Shown here piece after piece: positions 36,847 through 48,170 of a DNA stretch of 64,000 nt (position 1 is the stretch's first letter; each line of letters opens with the position of its first letter). The notes beneath the pieces are model-generated. The model had not been told where the DNA came from, made no database searches, and saw only the letters and a program-made list of their open reading frames with translations. The DNA is taken from positions 12,242,041 to 12,306,040 of the forward strand of contig CM026562.1 of NCBI GenBank assembly GCA_015143295.1, read 5' to 3'. A program made the position numbers and the translations under genes. This DNA is from Tetracentron sinense. Taxonomy: Eukaryota; Streptophyta; Magnoliopsida; Trochodendrales; Trochodendraceae.

Positions 36847-39340
36847 TGTCGCGCCCCAAAATACCCCCTAGGAGTTAAGGGATACTTTAGGAGTGACAAT
36901 CGTTCCTGCCAAACCATCCTGAAGTAAACAAGGCCAACATAATGCAATACTAACAATGATCAGAGCGTGGAAGCTAAACATGTATGCGGAAGCATAAACT
37001 AACTTTTCCATTTCTTCTAAAATTCCAAAATAGTATTCCAAGTGAACATATATACAAAACATATCTCAGTCTAAGGTGAACAGGACCACCTAACAAAATA
37101 TCAAAATACACAAAAGAACCCTCTCGTACTCCCCCCTCAATAGTAGTCGAGGTTCAGCCACATGTCGAGGTCTTGATCCGCCAGACACTGTAATGGGATA
37201 AACGGCTCTCTCTCCTCTACGTATACTTCCTCGACCCAAGGCTCAGGGTCGAGGGCTTCCTCGGTACCTGCCGACATAAAGGTACGGCTGAGCATGGAAT
37301 ACTCAGCGAGTACAAGCTACTAGCTAACCATAGCAATAATAAAAGCACGACAACAATGAACACAATACAACACAGCAATTCAAAGCAATAGGAACATCAT
37401 AAGGATAAACAATATTGAACATGAAACAATATAATTATCTTGACGTGCATGCGTGAAAGCGAAAACTTCGATAAAACTCATGATTGGAAACCTGTTTCAT
37501 GTCTCGGTATTGCTTGTAAAAATCATGCATGCGTGTCTTGTCTTATTTTATAAATTTGTGAATCTTTTCTTGTGAGCTTGTTCTTGTGAGCCAGAGGCTA
37601 GTACCCTTCACTTGGGCTACCAACCTCCTTGACATATTTCACTTACTTGTGAGCCAGAGGCTAGCACCCGAACCTCCCTGGGCTGCCAACATCCTTGACA
37701 TGTTGTTTTCTTGTGAGCCAAAGGCTAATACCCGAACACCCGTGGGCTACCAACCTCCTTGACATATGTTGGTTTTACTTACTTGTTTAGTTTTCTTATG
37801 AGCCAGAGGCTAGTACCCGAACATCCCTGGGCTACCAACCTCCTTGACATATAGTGATTTTTTGTTTCTTGTGAGCCAGAGGCTAGCACCCGAACATCCC
37901 TGGGCTACCAACCTCCTCGACATGCAATGTTTTCTTGTTGATTTATTATATGCATATGCTCTTGAAAACTCAGTTCATGCAACATGCGTGCTCGTGTGCG
38001 TGTCAATAGTGACAATCATGATGTCATGCTTGGATGGGCGGATCACATGAATATGGCATTTCAATTCCTAACTTAATTGTATGAAACTTTAGGCAACATA
38101 TAGCACATTTGAGCAATTTTTCATTCATAAGAAGATTTACATTCCATTTTCCTCATTTAATTCATTTACTCTTAGTTTAGGCATTTTGTCGAACACATAG
38201 CATACAACATTTCCTTAGTGGATCATCTTACTCTTTTTAGTGCATATTTTCCATCAAATCATCAAGGTAAGTTCCTTATTTATAGAGTGCCCTTCCACCA
38301 TTTTCCATTTCATCCATCACACCACATCCATACGGCATCCAATCGCCTCAACCCCTCATTCATTCACACATCACCACATTCCTTATTATCTTGTTTATAT
38401 TTTATAGAAATAGCACATTTCAAAAGGAATAAAAACATAATATCAAGAGTCACCATTTACAATAGAAAACCTAGGTTATTGCTATTGGGAGTTAGTAGGG
38501 TGTACTAACCTTGAATCAAGGTTTGACCTTGAAGAAACCTTGAAATAGAACCCCAAAAGGGTAGGGAAGAACCCTTGCTTGAGGAAGGATTGATTTGGGG
38601 GAGAAAGCCCTTGCAAAATGCCGTAGGATTCGCTGCCCTAGCTTTGGAAACGACTCCCCACGAGCTTGAGGCTTGACTTTGAAGCAAAAACCCACTTTAT
38701 GAAGATTCTTGGATGTTCAATCCCTTGATCTCTTCACCAAGGATGCCCGAAGAGAAAAACCCTCTTCTTCTCTCTCAGATTCTCTCAAAATACTCTAAGT
38801 ATGATGAATGAGTACCCAAAGGTCGAGCAAGCCCTTATGGGTAAGGGTTTAACGCCCCAAAAGATGAAAAATCCCTTAAATAAAATTCTGTAAAACGCGA
38901 TAGACCGAGCGATCGGTGGTTATGACCGATTGATCGGTTGCCTACCGAGCGACCAGTGTTCTCGACCGAACTCTCGGTCAAAAACATGCTCTCTGGAAAA
39001 ATTCCCCATACAAAAAAGTTAACCAGTCGATAGCTACCGATCGATCGGTTTTGGACCGATCGATCGCTAAAAACAACCGAGCGATCGGTTGTGAACCGAT
39101 GGATCGCTGCATTGGACCGAGCGATCGGTGCTCTACAGATCCTAACTATTTCAGCCATATCTTTTGACTCGTTCGTCGGATTTTGACAATTCAACTTGCG
39201 TTGGATTCGTCTTTCGAAAGGAACATTTCTGGCGTTTCAGAATTTTCAATTTCTCCATTATTTATTTATTTGACTACGTGAAAGGCCAATTGACTATGAA
39301 AATGCTATTCATTAAATACGGAAAAGTTCGGGGGGCTACA
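36847..39340 (-). repeat. Element B 5' LTR
   Basis: 2494 bp, TGTCGCGCCCC to GGGGCTACA. It has CCTCGACCC/GGGTCGAGG arms with an 8-base loop near 37231, the CTGAG/CTCAG hairpin near 37283-37303, five tandem units (about 37575-37925) and a palindrome array (38903-39130). It is clearly diverged from the 3' LTR, more than Tekay-1's LTRs are from each other. Confidence 0.92.
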
Positions 39341-39345
39341 CGTAC

Positions 39346-40077
39346 TCACAAGTCCCGTGATCAACCGCAGCCGCTCGTACTTCTCTTTGTGTCTCGAAAA
39401 CAGTCCACGACCTTCCGATCGATCTCCGTCAATGATGGCTTCGGATTCCACCGACCAATTCACACATCCACGATTCGTCTCGGATCGATCTCCTTCGCAA
39501 AGGCTCCGAAACACTTCAGCCAAGGTGTTCTATCCAGAATATGTTGATGGTTTGATGGAAATCAACACCTAGATGGACTCCTTCAAAGGACAAATCCAAA
39601 CAAGTAAAATTGGAACTTTGGGCTTGCAAACTCTAGGTTTAATGCACTAACAAAGGAAATGAGAACAATAAGATTCCAGAGTGTTTATGGACTCTAGAAG
39701 GAGTTAAAAACCTTCTCAATACTTTCCCAAAGTTGTTCCCCATGAACTAGATGAGTTCTATATAAATAGGGAACACAATTCAATGTTTAGAAGTTGCTAA
39801 AAGTTGGTTTAAAAACTCAAAATAGACAAAAAATGACTACGGAAGGAATTTTACCAAAACTCCATATCAGGGTTGACCTTGGGGGATATTTGGGTTGACC
39901 CAAGTGTACATTATGGTCAACCGAACCATCCTCCAGGGTCGACCCTCAAAAAACCAACTCTTTGTTAAATTTTGCCACACAAAATCCCTTATACCCAGGG
40001 TCGACCCTCGTGGATGTGTGAATCCGAGCTACGGTTTTGACACCGGAATATGCCAACACAAAAACATGGACTTTACA
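39346..40077 (-). mobile_element. Solo LTR G, right part
   Basis: This completes the LTR begun at 16880. In minus orientation it starts TGTAAAGTCCATG. Near that start lie palindromes of the AGGGTCGACCCT type (about 39870-40015), then a TATA-like CTATTTATATAG (complement of about 39758-39769). The short open frames here (39164-39572) have no recognisable product. It ends against CTAAT at 40078-40082. Confidence 0.8.
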
Positions 40078-40082
40078 CTAAT

Positions 40083-40742
40083 TTTATATGTTTATGACAT
40101 TCTACTCATTGGGAATGGTGTAGGGATGTTATCATCAGTCAAGATATGGCTTTCTCAGCATTTCTCAATGAAAGACTTGGGAGAGGTATCCTATATTCTC
40201 GGAATAAAGATTCTAAGAGATAGAAAATACTGAATGTTAGGATTGAGCCAAACTTCCTACATAGACAAGATATTATCTAGGTACAGTATGAGTGATTGTT
40301 AGATAACACTCATTCATTTTAGACATGGTGTCACTTTGTCTAAAAAGATGGTCCCTACATCAGTTGATGAGATCGAGCAGATGAAGAGGTGTCCTTATAC
40401 TTCGGTAGTTGAGAGCCTCATGTATGTCATGTTATGTACTAGATCGGATATCTGTCATGCAGTGGGAGTTGTTAGTCGGTTCCAAAGCAATCCAGGTATC
40501 AATCATTGGACAGCTGTGAAGCACATCATAAAGTACCTGAAAAGGACTAGGGATTATATGCTTACTTTTCACTTAGAGGAAGTGCCTTCTCATTAATGAC
40601 ATTATTGAGAGATAAGGCAGGATGTAGTTGTTACAAAGATTAGGTCTCAACTTATTGTTGCTGCCTCGATGACCAAGGCTTTATCAGATAAAGTTTTTGT
40701 AACACACTTAGATAGTATGGGATTGAAATCTATGGCACAGTG
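40083..40742 (+). pseudogene. pol: Copia A RT 3' half and RNase H remnant
   Basis: RT resumes with YVYDILLIGN, where copia RT has the catalytic YVDD: the first Asp is Tyr. It continues SMKDLGEVSYILGIKILRDRKY, a stop, YIDKILSRYSMSD, PYTSVVESLMYVMLCTRSD, then HWTAVKHIIKYLKRTRDYML. Most of RNase H is deleted: the text jumps from TFHLEE (about 40580) to VVVTKIRSQL and MTKALSDKVFVTHLDSMGL (about 40630-40730). Non-functional. Confidence 0.88.
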
Positions 40743-40750
40743 ACTTTTAG

Positions 40751-40764
40751 GGCAAGTGGGAGAT
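40751..40764 (+). other. Polypurine tract (copia A)
   Basis: GGCAAGTGGGAGAT lies immediately before the 3' LTR start TGTTAGACATG, the usual copia arrangement. Confidence 0.88.
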
Positions 40765-43700
40765 TGTTAGACATGATGCCCAGAAAATTCATTTAGATTG
40801 TTAGACTCTTATTAATTTGATTAATAAAGACTTCTTATTCTATTGTGTATTCATTATGGGTAATTGACCATGATCATGAGATGATCTATATGATATGAGA
40901 TATCGATAAAGGTCCGTAGGATATATGGTAGAAAAGTTATGTGATTGGATTATCATAGGCAGATATAATTTTCCGATTCCTTATACCTTATATAGTCACA
41001 GCTGTGGGTCAAGCTGGGCACTTCACTTATATGGCTGCCACTATGCTAAGATGTTCTCAATAGTTGAGATGTAGTTCTATCTCGAACTATTGTAGTGGAG
41101 ACTACACATCAGCATATGGGTGCTTAAATGTACACTAATTGATTGCATTCAATGAGAGACCTCTTGCATAAACATACTATCAGATAGTTGGTCTCTCATT
41201 CACATTGAACGGTTTCGATGATCCTTAGATCTGATGTGTTCATCTATGACTGAGCAGTGATCTGACTATTTTGATTCCACCGACGTATTTTCTAACTTAG
41301 GGGATACAATACAGTGATAGTTGGATAGTCAGAAAGCTGTTCGAGTTATGATGAATTTCAAACAAGAAATCCATACTCATTAAATTAAGAGATTACCCAA
41401 GTTCCGGGTAAGACAGTTGATTAAGTTTAAATCCTGCGCAGGTGATTTTGAAATCAAAATAAGTTTTGAAATATACTTTTATTAAAAGATATTATGCTTA
41501 TTAAAGGATTTTCTCAAAATGTTTTTCATGAGAAATTGTTTCTCATGGCTTAATCATAAGTCATGGAAACCCGGATGATGTGCAATGGGCTAGATAGTAT
41601 GTCAATCTCGAAGGTCCATTAGGGATAATGTATTTGGAAGGATAAATAGAATTAAAAAGTTCATGTGGCTGGATCCGTATCGGTTAAATGTTTATAGACT
41701 TGGATTCAATTGCAACATGGATATCTCACGTCACTTGTAATTCCGATGTAATTCCTGTTTAGGGTCAATGGGGTAACATTGGGTAAGCCAGGGTAAGAAT
41801 GTCCCAGAGCAATCTGTGGAGATGCTCACATAAGAAATACAAGCTCAATAATTGATTAAATGTTAATCAATTATTTAAGTGATTAAAATTTAATCATTAA
41901 TTAAATAGATTAAAAGTTAATCTATGGTTTAAATTAATTGTTAATTTAAATCTAGGGATTATTTTAATAATTATTTAATTAACCTAATTAAAGGGGAAAT
42001 GAGTTTGACCCATATCCATAAACCCATTAATATGGACCTTTAATATGGGCCAAAGCCCATGGGTTTAGACCCTAGGATGGGGCGCCCACTTTGGAAATCC
42101 TAATTGGATTGGGATTTGGTTACTTGAATAATTATTGAGTAATAACTCTATTAATTAAGGAATTAAAATTCAATGGTTTGATTGCAATTAGGATTAAGAT
42201 GACATAGAAATGGAATGCAACTAGGAGTGTTAAAATCGCCAAACCACACGTCCCCTTGATGCTCACGCCCCCCCTTTGTGGTTTGAGGTATCCTAGTTTG
42301 ACTGGGATTCCTCCATTTTTTGGTTGTTGACTTATCCCTATTAATTAAGGAATCCTCTATTAATAAGAAGTCTTTAATTAGTAGGATTACTATAACTAAA
42401 GTAGTTATAGTTAATGTAGAACCCCAAATCCGTATTTCACTAAGTAGTGAATAGTGTGTGAATAGTGCCCAAGTGTGGTTTTGTACACTAATGGGCCTTA
42501 TGTTAATATACATGTTTGGATTTATGGCGGTCATGTTCTAATAGGTCAATATATGCTTAAGGATTGTGTTTAAACATAAAATATTGTTAGAACTGGATTG
42601 GAGAAGATTCAAGTAGTGAAAACAGGGTTTTTACAGAAAACAGGGGACCACCGATCGCTCGGTGATAACCTCCGATCGACCGGTCTTATACCGATCGCTC
42701 GGTAGCTATCGAACGGTTAACTTATTTGTATGGGGAAAATTTTCAGAGAGGGTGTTTTCAACCAATCTCTCGGTTGAAACCACCGATCGACCGGTCAGTC
42801 ACCGATCGCTCGGTCTGTACCACCGATCGATCGGTCATACGCAGATTTTCTTCATTAAGGGTGGTTAAAACTTTAGCCACTACCCTTTGCTTATATAAGG
42901 GCTGGGTTCGTGCCTTAGGGTTTCATAAACCTTTTGTGCCCTATTTTGAGAGATTTTGAAGAGGAAGAAGAAGGAGAAAGCTAAGTGTTGCACAAGCTTG
43001 AAGGAAGATCAAGATCCTTCCATTCCTTTGGTGTTTCCTATCAAAGAACTTGGAGTTCTTCACATTTTCCAAGCTTTTGGAATCAAAACCACTGATTTCA
43101 TCAAGGTAAATACACTCTACTACTAATCTTGTGATACCACTAGATGCCATAGGTTGTTCTTCTCATTCTATACTATATGTATATGTTGATTTGTATAGTG
43201 TGAAAGATTGTTGTTATACTTGGATGTAAGCTATCACTATTATGCACTCTATGTGTTTGTGTAAATGCCTCTAAGGGTTTTTGGGTGTTTAAATACTCTC
43301 ATATGCTCATATGTTCGCATGTCTCGAATGAATCGAGGTTTTCCATGTATTTCTCAAAGTACGAAAAAAAAGGGTTTTGAATAAGTGACTTAAATGAATG
43401 ATTCTAAGCAACTCTATGATATCTCTAAGATCGGTTCATGAGCTCAAAAGGATCATGATACACTCACAAGAACTCTATGATATTGTCCAAGATCGTCTCA
43501 CAAGCTCAAAAGGATCATAAATGAAATTGCTCTAAGATCTCTATGTTTTGCATTATGGATATGTTCTACGGTATTTGCTCTATGTCTCTACAGATCATAA
43601 ATGACTCTAAGGAACTCCATGAACTCTATGAACTGTAAGAACTCACAAGGCTATGATTATCGCATGACTCACAAGGTTTTGGTGTCGGATTTCATCATAT

Positions 43701-44820
43701 GTGTATTTTACGGTTTCCATGCTTCGGCATGTTTTAAGGACTTCATTCTCTATGATTCGTATGCTCTATGCTATTATTGCTTTATTGTTAGTAGTTTGTA
43801 TATGCTGAGTATTCCACGCTCAGCTGATATTTGTTATCATTGGCAGGTGCTCGGGGTTCTATTTGACTTGTGTGGTACGGAGCCTTGGGTAGAGGAGGAG
43901 TACTTCGACCCGGAGCCTTCCGTGGATCACTATCAGGACGATGGATCATTAGATAGGTGTCGTGACTTCAACTTTTGTTGATCGACTTAGAAAGATTCAG
44001 TGTTTTATTAAGTGAGAGTGGGACTGGTCCACTCTACATTTTGGTTACCTACACATCTATAATTTTGTTGGTTCACACTTGGACCAAGTAATAGGAGTGT
44101 TTACTTTGCTTCCGCTATGTTTAGTATGTTTGGCTTCCGCTATGCATTGTATATTGTTTCCGCTGTGTATATCTGTGTACTCTGACAGGTCTCTATGTGT
44201 GCCATATATGTCATATGGATGTATGATACGACGGTCACGAGTCAAAGTATCCCTAACTCCTAGGGGGTATTTTGGGTCGCGACAATTAAACTAAGATTTT
44301 ATTTAAATTAATAATAAGAGTTATTATTAATAAATAACTTCCTAAGGGATAAGGTGTAATTGGAGTAGGATTAGGAATGGATCCTAGTTTATAAATACTC
44401 AAACACCTAGACCATTAAGTACAATTCTCCAGAATTTTTTTTCACACTTTCTCTTCTTTCTCCAAACTGTGAGGCCCTAGGGAGTGTCCCTAGGGATTTT
44501 CATGAGCTACAAGGGTGGTGCAAGTTGGGTTTTGCTTTTCAAGGGTTTTGAACTTAGTGTTTTTGGTGATAGAAGGTCTACACCATTGATCCATCTTCTT
44601 CCTCTTGCTTCAATAATTCCAAAGGAGATTCTAAAGCTTCATGGGAATAGCAAAGAACAATGATCGAGTTCTGACAGTTCGAGGGGATTAAGCTTCACCG
44701 GTGAACATCATTCACCGAAGTGATATGACTAAAACTCTTAGATAGTTTTTGTTGCTTTTTATGGTGTGAAGATCTAGGGGATCCAGTTTCTGCATAAATT
44801 TTTATCCGGATCCCCCTTCA
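40765..44820 (+). repeat. Copia A 3' LTR, split by solo LTR H
   Basis: The pieces 40765-42414 and 44290-44820 give about 2.18 kb from TGTTAGACATG to CCCCCTTCA. The part from about 40970 onward matches 1406-3371. It is AT-rich, without the palindrome arrays seen in the other LTRs. Confidence 0.9.
42415..44284 (+). mobile_element. Solo LTR H (Tekay-1-like family, plus strand)
   Basis: 1870 bp from TGTAGAACCCC to GGGTCGCGACA, flanked by GTTAA (42410-42414) and ATTAA (44285-44289), four of five equal. In order: palindrome array of ACCGATCGCTCGGT type (about 42650-42836), TATA box TTATATAAGG (42891-42900), a zone of AAGATC and CTCTATG words, the hairpin GCTGAG/CTCAGC (about 43804-43824) and GGCAGGT (about 43843). 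No internal sequence. Confidence 0.9.
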
Positions 44821-44934
44821 GATTGTCCTTCTCCTAGGCCAGCTGAAAAACTATTGTTTGCCATTAAGATTTTTAAACTCTAAGATTTTTTAGATCAACT
44901 AAGAGTTACAGGCTCTGATACCACTTGTTGCCCA
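44821..44934 (-). other. Leader stub and primer site of element J
   Basis: The complement of 44920-44931 reads TGGTATCAGAGC directly beside an LTR edge (TGTTGCCC at 44935). Only about 110 bp of the internal region remains before copia A's LTR end; the rest is lost. Confidence 0.75.
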
Positions 44935-46698
44935 GATATGGACCCTAGAGGGGGGTGAATAGGGAATGGCTGATTTAAAATTATTCCTATTAAATGCGGA
45001 AAATAAAAACTAAGAGGAATGCAGCTGAGCACAAAATAAATAAAATAATAAAATACACAAGAAGAAGGAGAAAGATTTAAGGGATGCAAACACAGATTTG
45101 TTTTCGAGGTTCGGTAAACCCAGCCTACTGCCCGCCTCAAGCAACACCAGCTTGGGGATTCCACTACAGTCCATGACTGCACAGGCTTCTTAATCTAGTG
45201 AAGCCTAAACCCTTTTATAACCTCTCTTTTGGTTGAGGTGAACCGTACAACACCCAGAGCACAACCCTCTCTGGTTTACACGAAGCAGCAGCTTCACAAA
45301 ACACGTAGGTTCTAGGATGATAATAGTAGACTTTGGACCTTAGATCCAAAAGATAAACTCCTTTAAGAGTTAGATTTGAATGGAATATCTTACTCTAAGA
45401 AATCTCTCAAGTGGAAGATTGGATCTTAGCTTGAAGAGAAAAACAGAGTATCATTTTCAGATTTGGGATTTTTAGCTCAATGAATGATTTTCAATGTAAC
45501 AGTGTAGAAGTGAGTGTAATCGTTGTTGGATCATTCAAAGATCACTTATATTTATAGTGATCTGAAATTCATTACTGTTGATGAGCATTGAATGTGAAAT
45601 ACCCATTGCAAAAATAGCTGTTGGGCATTAAATGCGATATTTCAGAATTTTTCTAAACTATCCAGTCGATTAGAGGAGCCTCCTGATCGGCTGGATGGCT
45701 GTCTGATCGCCTGGATCAGTTCCCTGATCAGCTGGATCATAAAAATGCATTTTATGAGGTTTTGTTCTATCCAATCGATTAGAGGAGGGAGTGATCAGTT
45801 GGATGGACTATCTAATCGACTGGATGGTCCATCTGATCGGCTGGATAGACCAAAAAACTTCCAGTTTTTGGTTTTTCTGATTTTTAATGCTTTTTCTTTG
45901 ACTTTAATGATTAGCACGAATTCAAAAGTCTTTAATTATGTTAGTAAAATATGATTAACAACTCATAAAGATCTTTTGAATGATCTAAAATGGATTAGCA
46001 AGGAGAACCAACCTGATCAGTACAAGCAGACAAATTTTGAAAAAAATTGTTCTATCCAGTCGATTACAGGGCTTGCCTAATCGACTGGATGGTTTGCCTG
46101 ATCGACTGGATGGTCTGCCTAATCGGCTAGATAGCCTATCTGATCGACTAGATAGGCTAATTTTATTTGCAGAATCCATTTTCAAAACCTTTAAGATAAG
46201 ATTTGATTCCAAGGTTTTATACTTAACCTTTATGAGTATGATAAAGATGTTTTAAGGTCCTTAATCATACTTTTTAAATAATTTTTAAGAGATCTATGGT
46301 CAATCTAAGGTATTTTGAGCTTTTTCACCAAATCAACCACTTGAGGATTTTTACAAGAAATCCTAAACAAACTACTTACTACCTGGACTAAGACCTTGAT
46401 AGAGATAATCTTTGTGCTTCAATGGTCTTCAGTAGTAGTGTCTTCAAGACAGGCTTCCAAAATCCTTTTTGTTGATAGTTGAACATCTTCTTGAAGCTTT
46501 GATTTAGAATTTTCATCATGTCTTGACTTGGTCTTTACATTAAATGTTCTTGAATATGCTTGAAATCCCTTTTCTAATTCTTGCATAGTGTAAAATAAAT
46601 TTCTCATGAAAGACATTAGTATTACAAGTTTTATTTCATTATTTATGTCATCATTAAAACTAATTGAGGGTCATATGGTTGTAATCTTAAGGCTAACA
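44935..46698 (-). mobile_element. LTR J, 5' LTR of a truncated, probably copia, element
   Basis: About 1.76 kb, TGTTGCCCAG at the left edge and GCTAACA at the right. A GACCCTAGAGGGGGGTGAAT stretch near the left edge resembles the end of some plant copia LTRs. In minus orientation two clusters of degenerate GATCGACTGGAT words (46053-46170 and 45659-45855) lie upstream of a TATA box (CTATAAATATAAG, complement of 45545-45557). No coding content; open frames here are repeat artefacts. The right edge is inferred from TG...CA symmetry. Confidence 0.65.
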
Positions 46699-46829
46699 GA
46701 TATGTTTCTATGGATGAAATGCTTGAATTTAAAATGATGAATTCATGTATGTATGTGAAATGCTATAATGAAATAAATTTCACTATACAATGTTCAACTG
46801 AGTGGTTTCGTAAGTCTTTGGTATCTGCA
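46699..46829. other. AT-rich spacer before the Athila-type element
   Basis: No motif recognised. It may be the decayed 5' part of the Athila gag. Confidence 0.4.
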
Positions 46830-47200
46830 TCGGAGCAAATGCCATCAACAGGAGAGTGGAAGGAACCTTTCGAAGCCAACCTATGAGCAATCCTAGGGGT
46901 GTGAATCAAGTAGATGAGCCCGATCGAGAACATGTTCAAGCCATCATCACCCTACGGAATGGGAAGATAGTAGAGAATTCAGTTAGGGAACCCCAAGGCA
47001 CACCTAAAGCAGATAAAGTTGATCAATCCATGTCTAAGGGCGAAGATGGGGATACCAATCAAAAGGACCAAGGTCCTTCATCATCACCAACCCCTACCTT
47101 CGAGGCACCATACATGCCTAAGGCCCATTTTCCATCATGTTTGAAGGACTCATCCCCCTTTGCCAAAAGGGAGCCAAAATGGATAACATGATTGAAGTCT
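46830..47200 (+). pseudogene. gag: Athila gag C-terminal fragment
   Basis: Begins in the middle of gag with FRSQPMSNPRGVNQ, then EHVQAIITLRNGKIVE and a low-complexity linker to APYMPKAHFPSCLKDSS, a segment found between the zinc knuckle and protease of Athila polyproteins. The capsid domain and knuckle are absent. Frameshifts follow near 47190. Confidence 0.8.
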
Positions 47201-47340
47201 TCAAACAGGTCAAAATCAACTTACCCCTACCTGATGCCATCAAACATGTATGAACTTATGCAAAGTTTCTCAAGGACTTGTGCACTCAAAAGCACAATTC
47301 AAGGACCCATGTGTCCAAGAAAGTCCTTCTCACCAAGTAA

Positions 47341-47793
47341 ATGAGCTCCATTCTTCAACACTCTACCCCTCCAAAATTCAAGGATCCAGGTGCCCCCACA
47401 ATCTCATGCACCATTGGAAATCACTCCATTGATCGGGCACTCCTAGATTTAGGATCTAGTGTTAACCTTCTTCTATACTCGGTGTATGAGAAACTAGGGT
47501 TAGGAGAACTCAGCTCCACATCAGTTATCCTTCAATTGGCTGATAGATTTATTAAAATGCTTCGAGGAATGATTGAAGATGTCTTGATCAAAGTCGAAAA
47601 ATTCTATTTCCTGGTCGGCTTCTTAGTTCTGGATATGGAACCGGTACCAAATCCTAACAAACAAATTCTGGTGATCCTCGGTCGACCCTTTCTGGCTACC
47701 GCAAATGCTTGCATCAATAGTCGAATCGAGGTGATGGACATCTCGTTTAGAAACATGAAAGTCCGGTTAAATATATTCACTACCTCTCAATAG
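47341..47793 (+). pseudogene. pol: Athila aspartic protease
   Basis: The region PTISCTIGNHSIDRALLDLGSSVNLLL holds the active-site triplet as DLG, as is common in Athila. VILGRPFLATANACI is the second conserved protease motif. Isolated by stops on both sides from gag and RT. 47794-48170 is a poorly conserved linker with stops and no motif. Confidence 0.83.
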
Positions 47794-48170
47794 CCTTCAA
47801 ACCATGAAGATTGCTTCTCAGTCGATTCTATTGAAGAGATGATTGAGGACACCCTTCCTTACATCTTATCTACTGACCCTTTCAAGGCATGTTTGACACA
47901 TTTTAACACGGATGACTATGATATCGAATAATCCATCAAGGAAGTCAATCACCTCTTGAATTCGACTCCCCTTTTGGATTCTCCCTTATGGAAAGCTCGA
48001 GCTGAGCCTCTCCATCCCACTTCTAGTATTCCGGCCACCCCATCCCTCGAAGCACCACCAAATCTTGAATTGAAGCCACTCTCGGATTCACTCAAATATA
48101 CTTTCTTGGGACCTCAAGACACCCTCCCCATCATCATTGCATCCAATTTGTCAGTTGAATAGGAGAGAAA

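Larger units (their letters stand above)
17234..39340 (-). mobile_element. Chromovirus B, full-length but disrupted
   Basis: A minus-strand Tekay/Del-type element: 3' LTR 17234-19688, pol 19779-22263 and 34306-35151, intron 35152-35287, gag 35288-36525, primer site 36831-36842, 5' LTR 36847-39340. Target copies are TGTAC (17229-17233) and CGTAC (39341-39345), four of five bases equal. It hosts element C inside its RT. Many stops and frameshifts make it inactive. Gag and LTR motifs place it in the same family as E. Confidence 0.93.
1406..44820 (+). mobile_element. Ty1/copia element 'copia A', host of all nested insertions to 44.8 kb
   Basis: An old plus-strand copia element in pieces: 5' LTR to 3371, leader 3372-4284 and 13152-13925, gag-pol 13926-16879 and 40083-40742, polypurine tract 40751-40764, 3' LTR 40765-44820. 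Tekay-1 sits in its leader, solo LTR G (with B, C and D inside) in its RT gene, and solo LTR H in its 3' LTR. The order protease, integrase, RT, RNase H is copia order. The LTRs differ at several percent of positions by eye and the coding region has many stops and frameshifts, so it is the oldest copy in this block. I did not assign a copia lineage. Confidence 0.9.
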
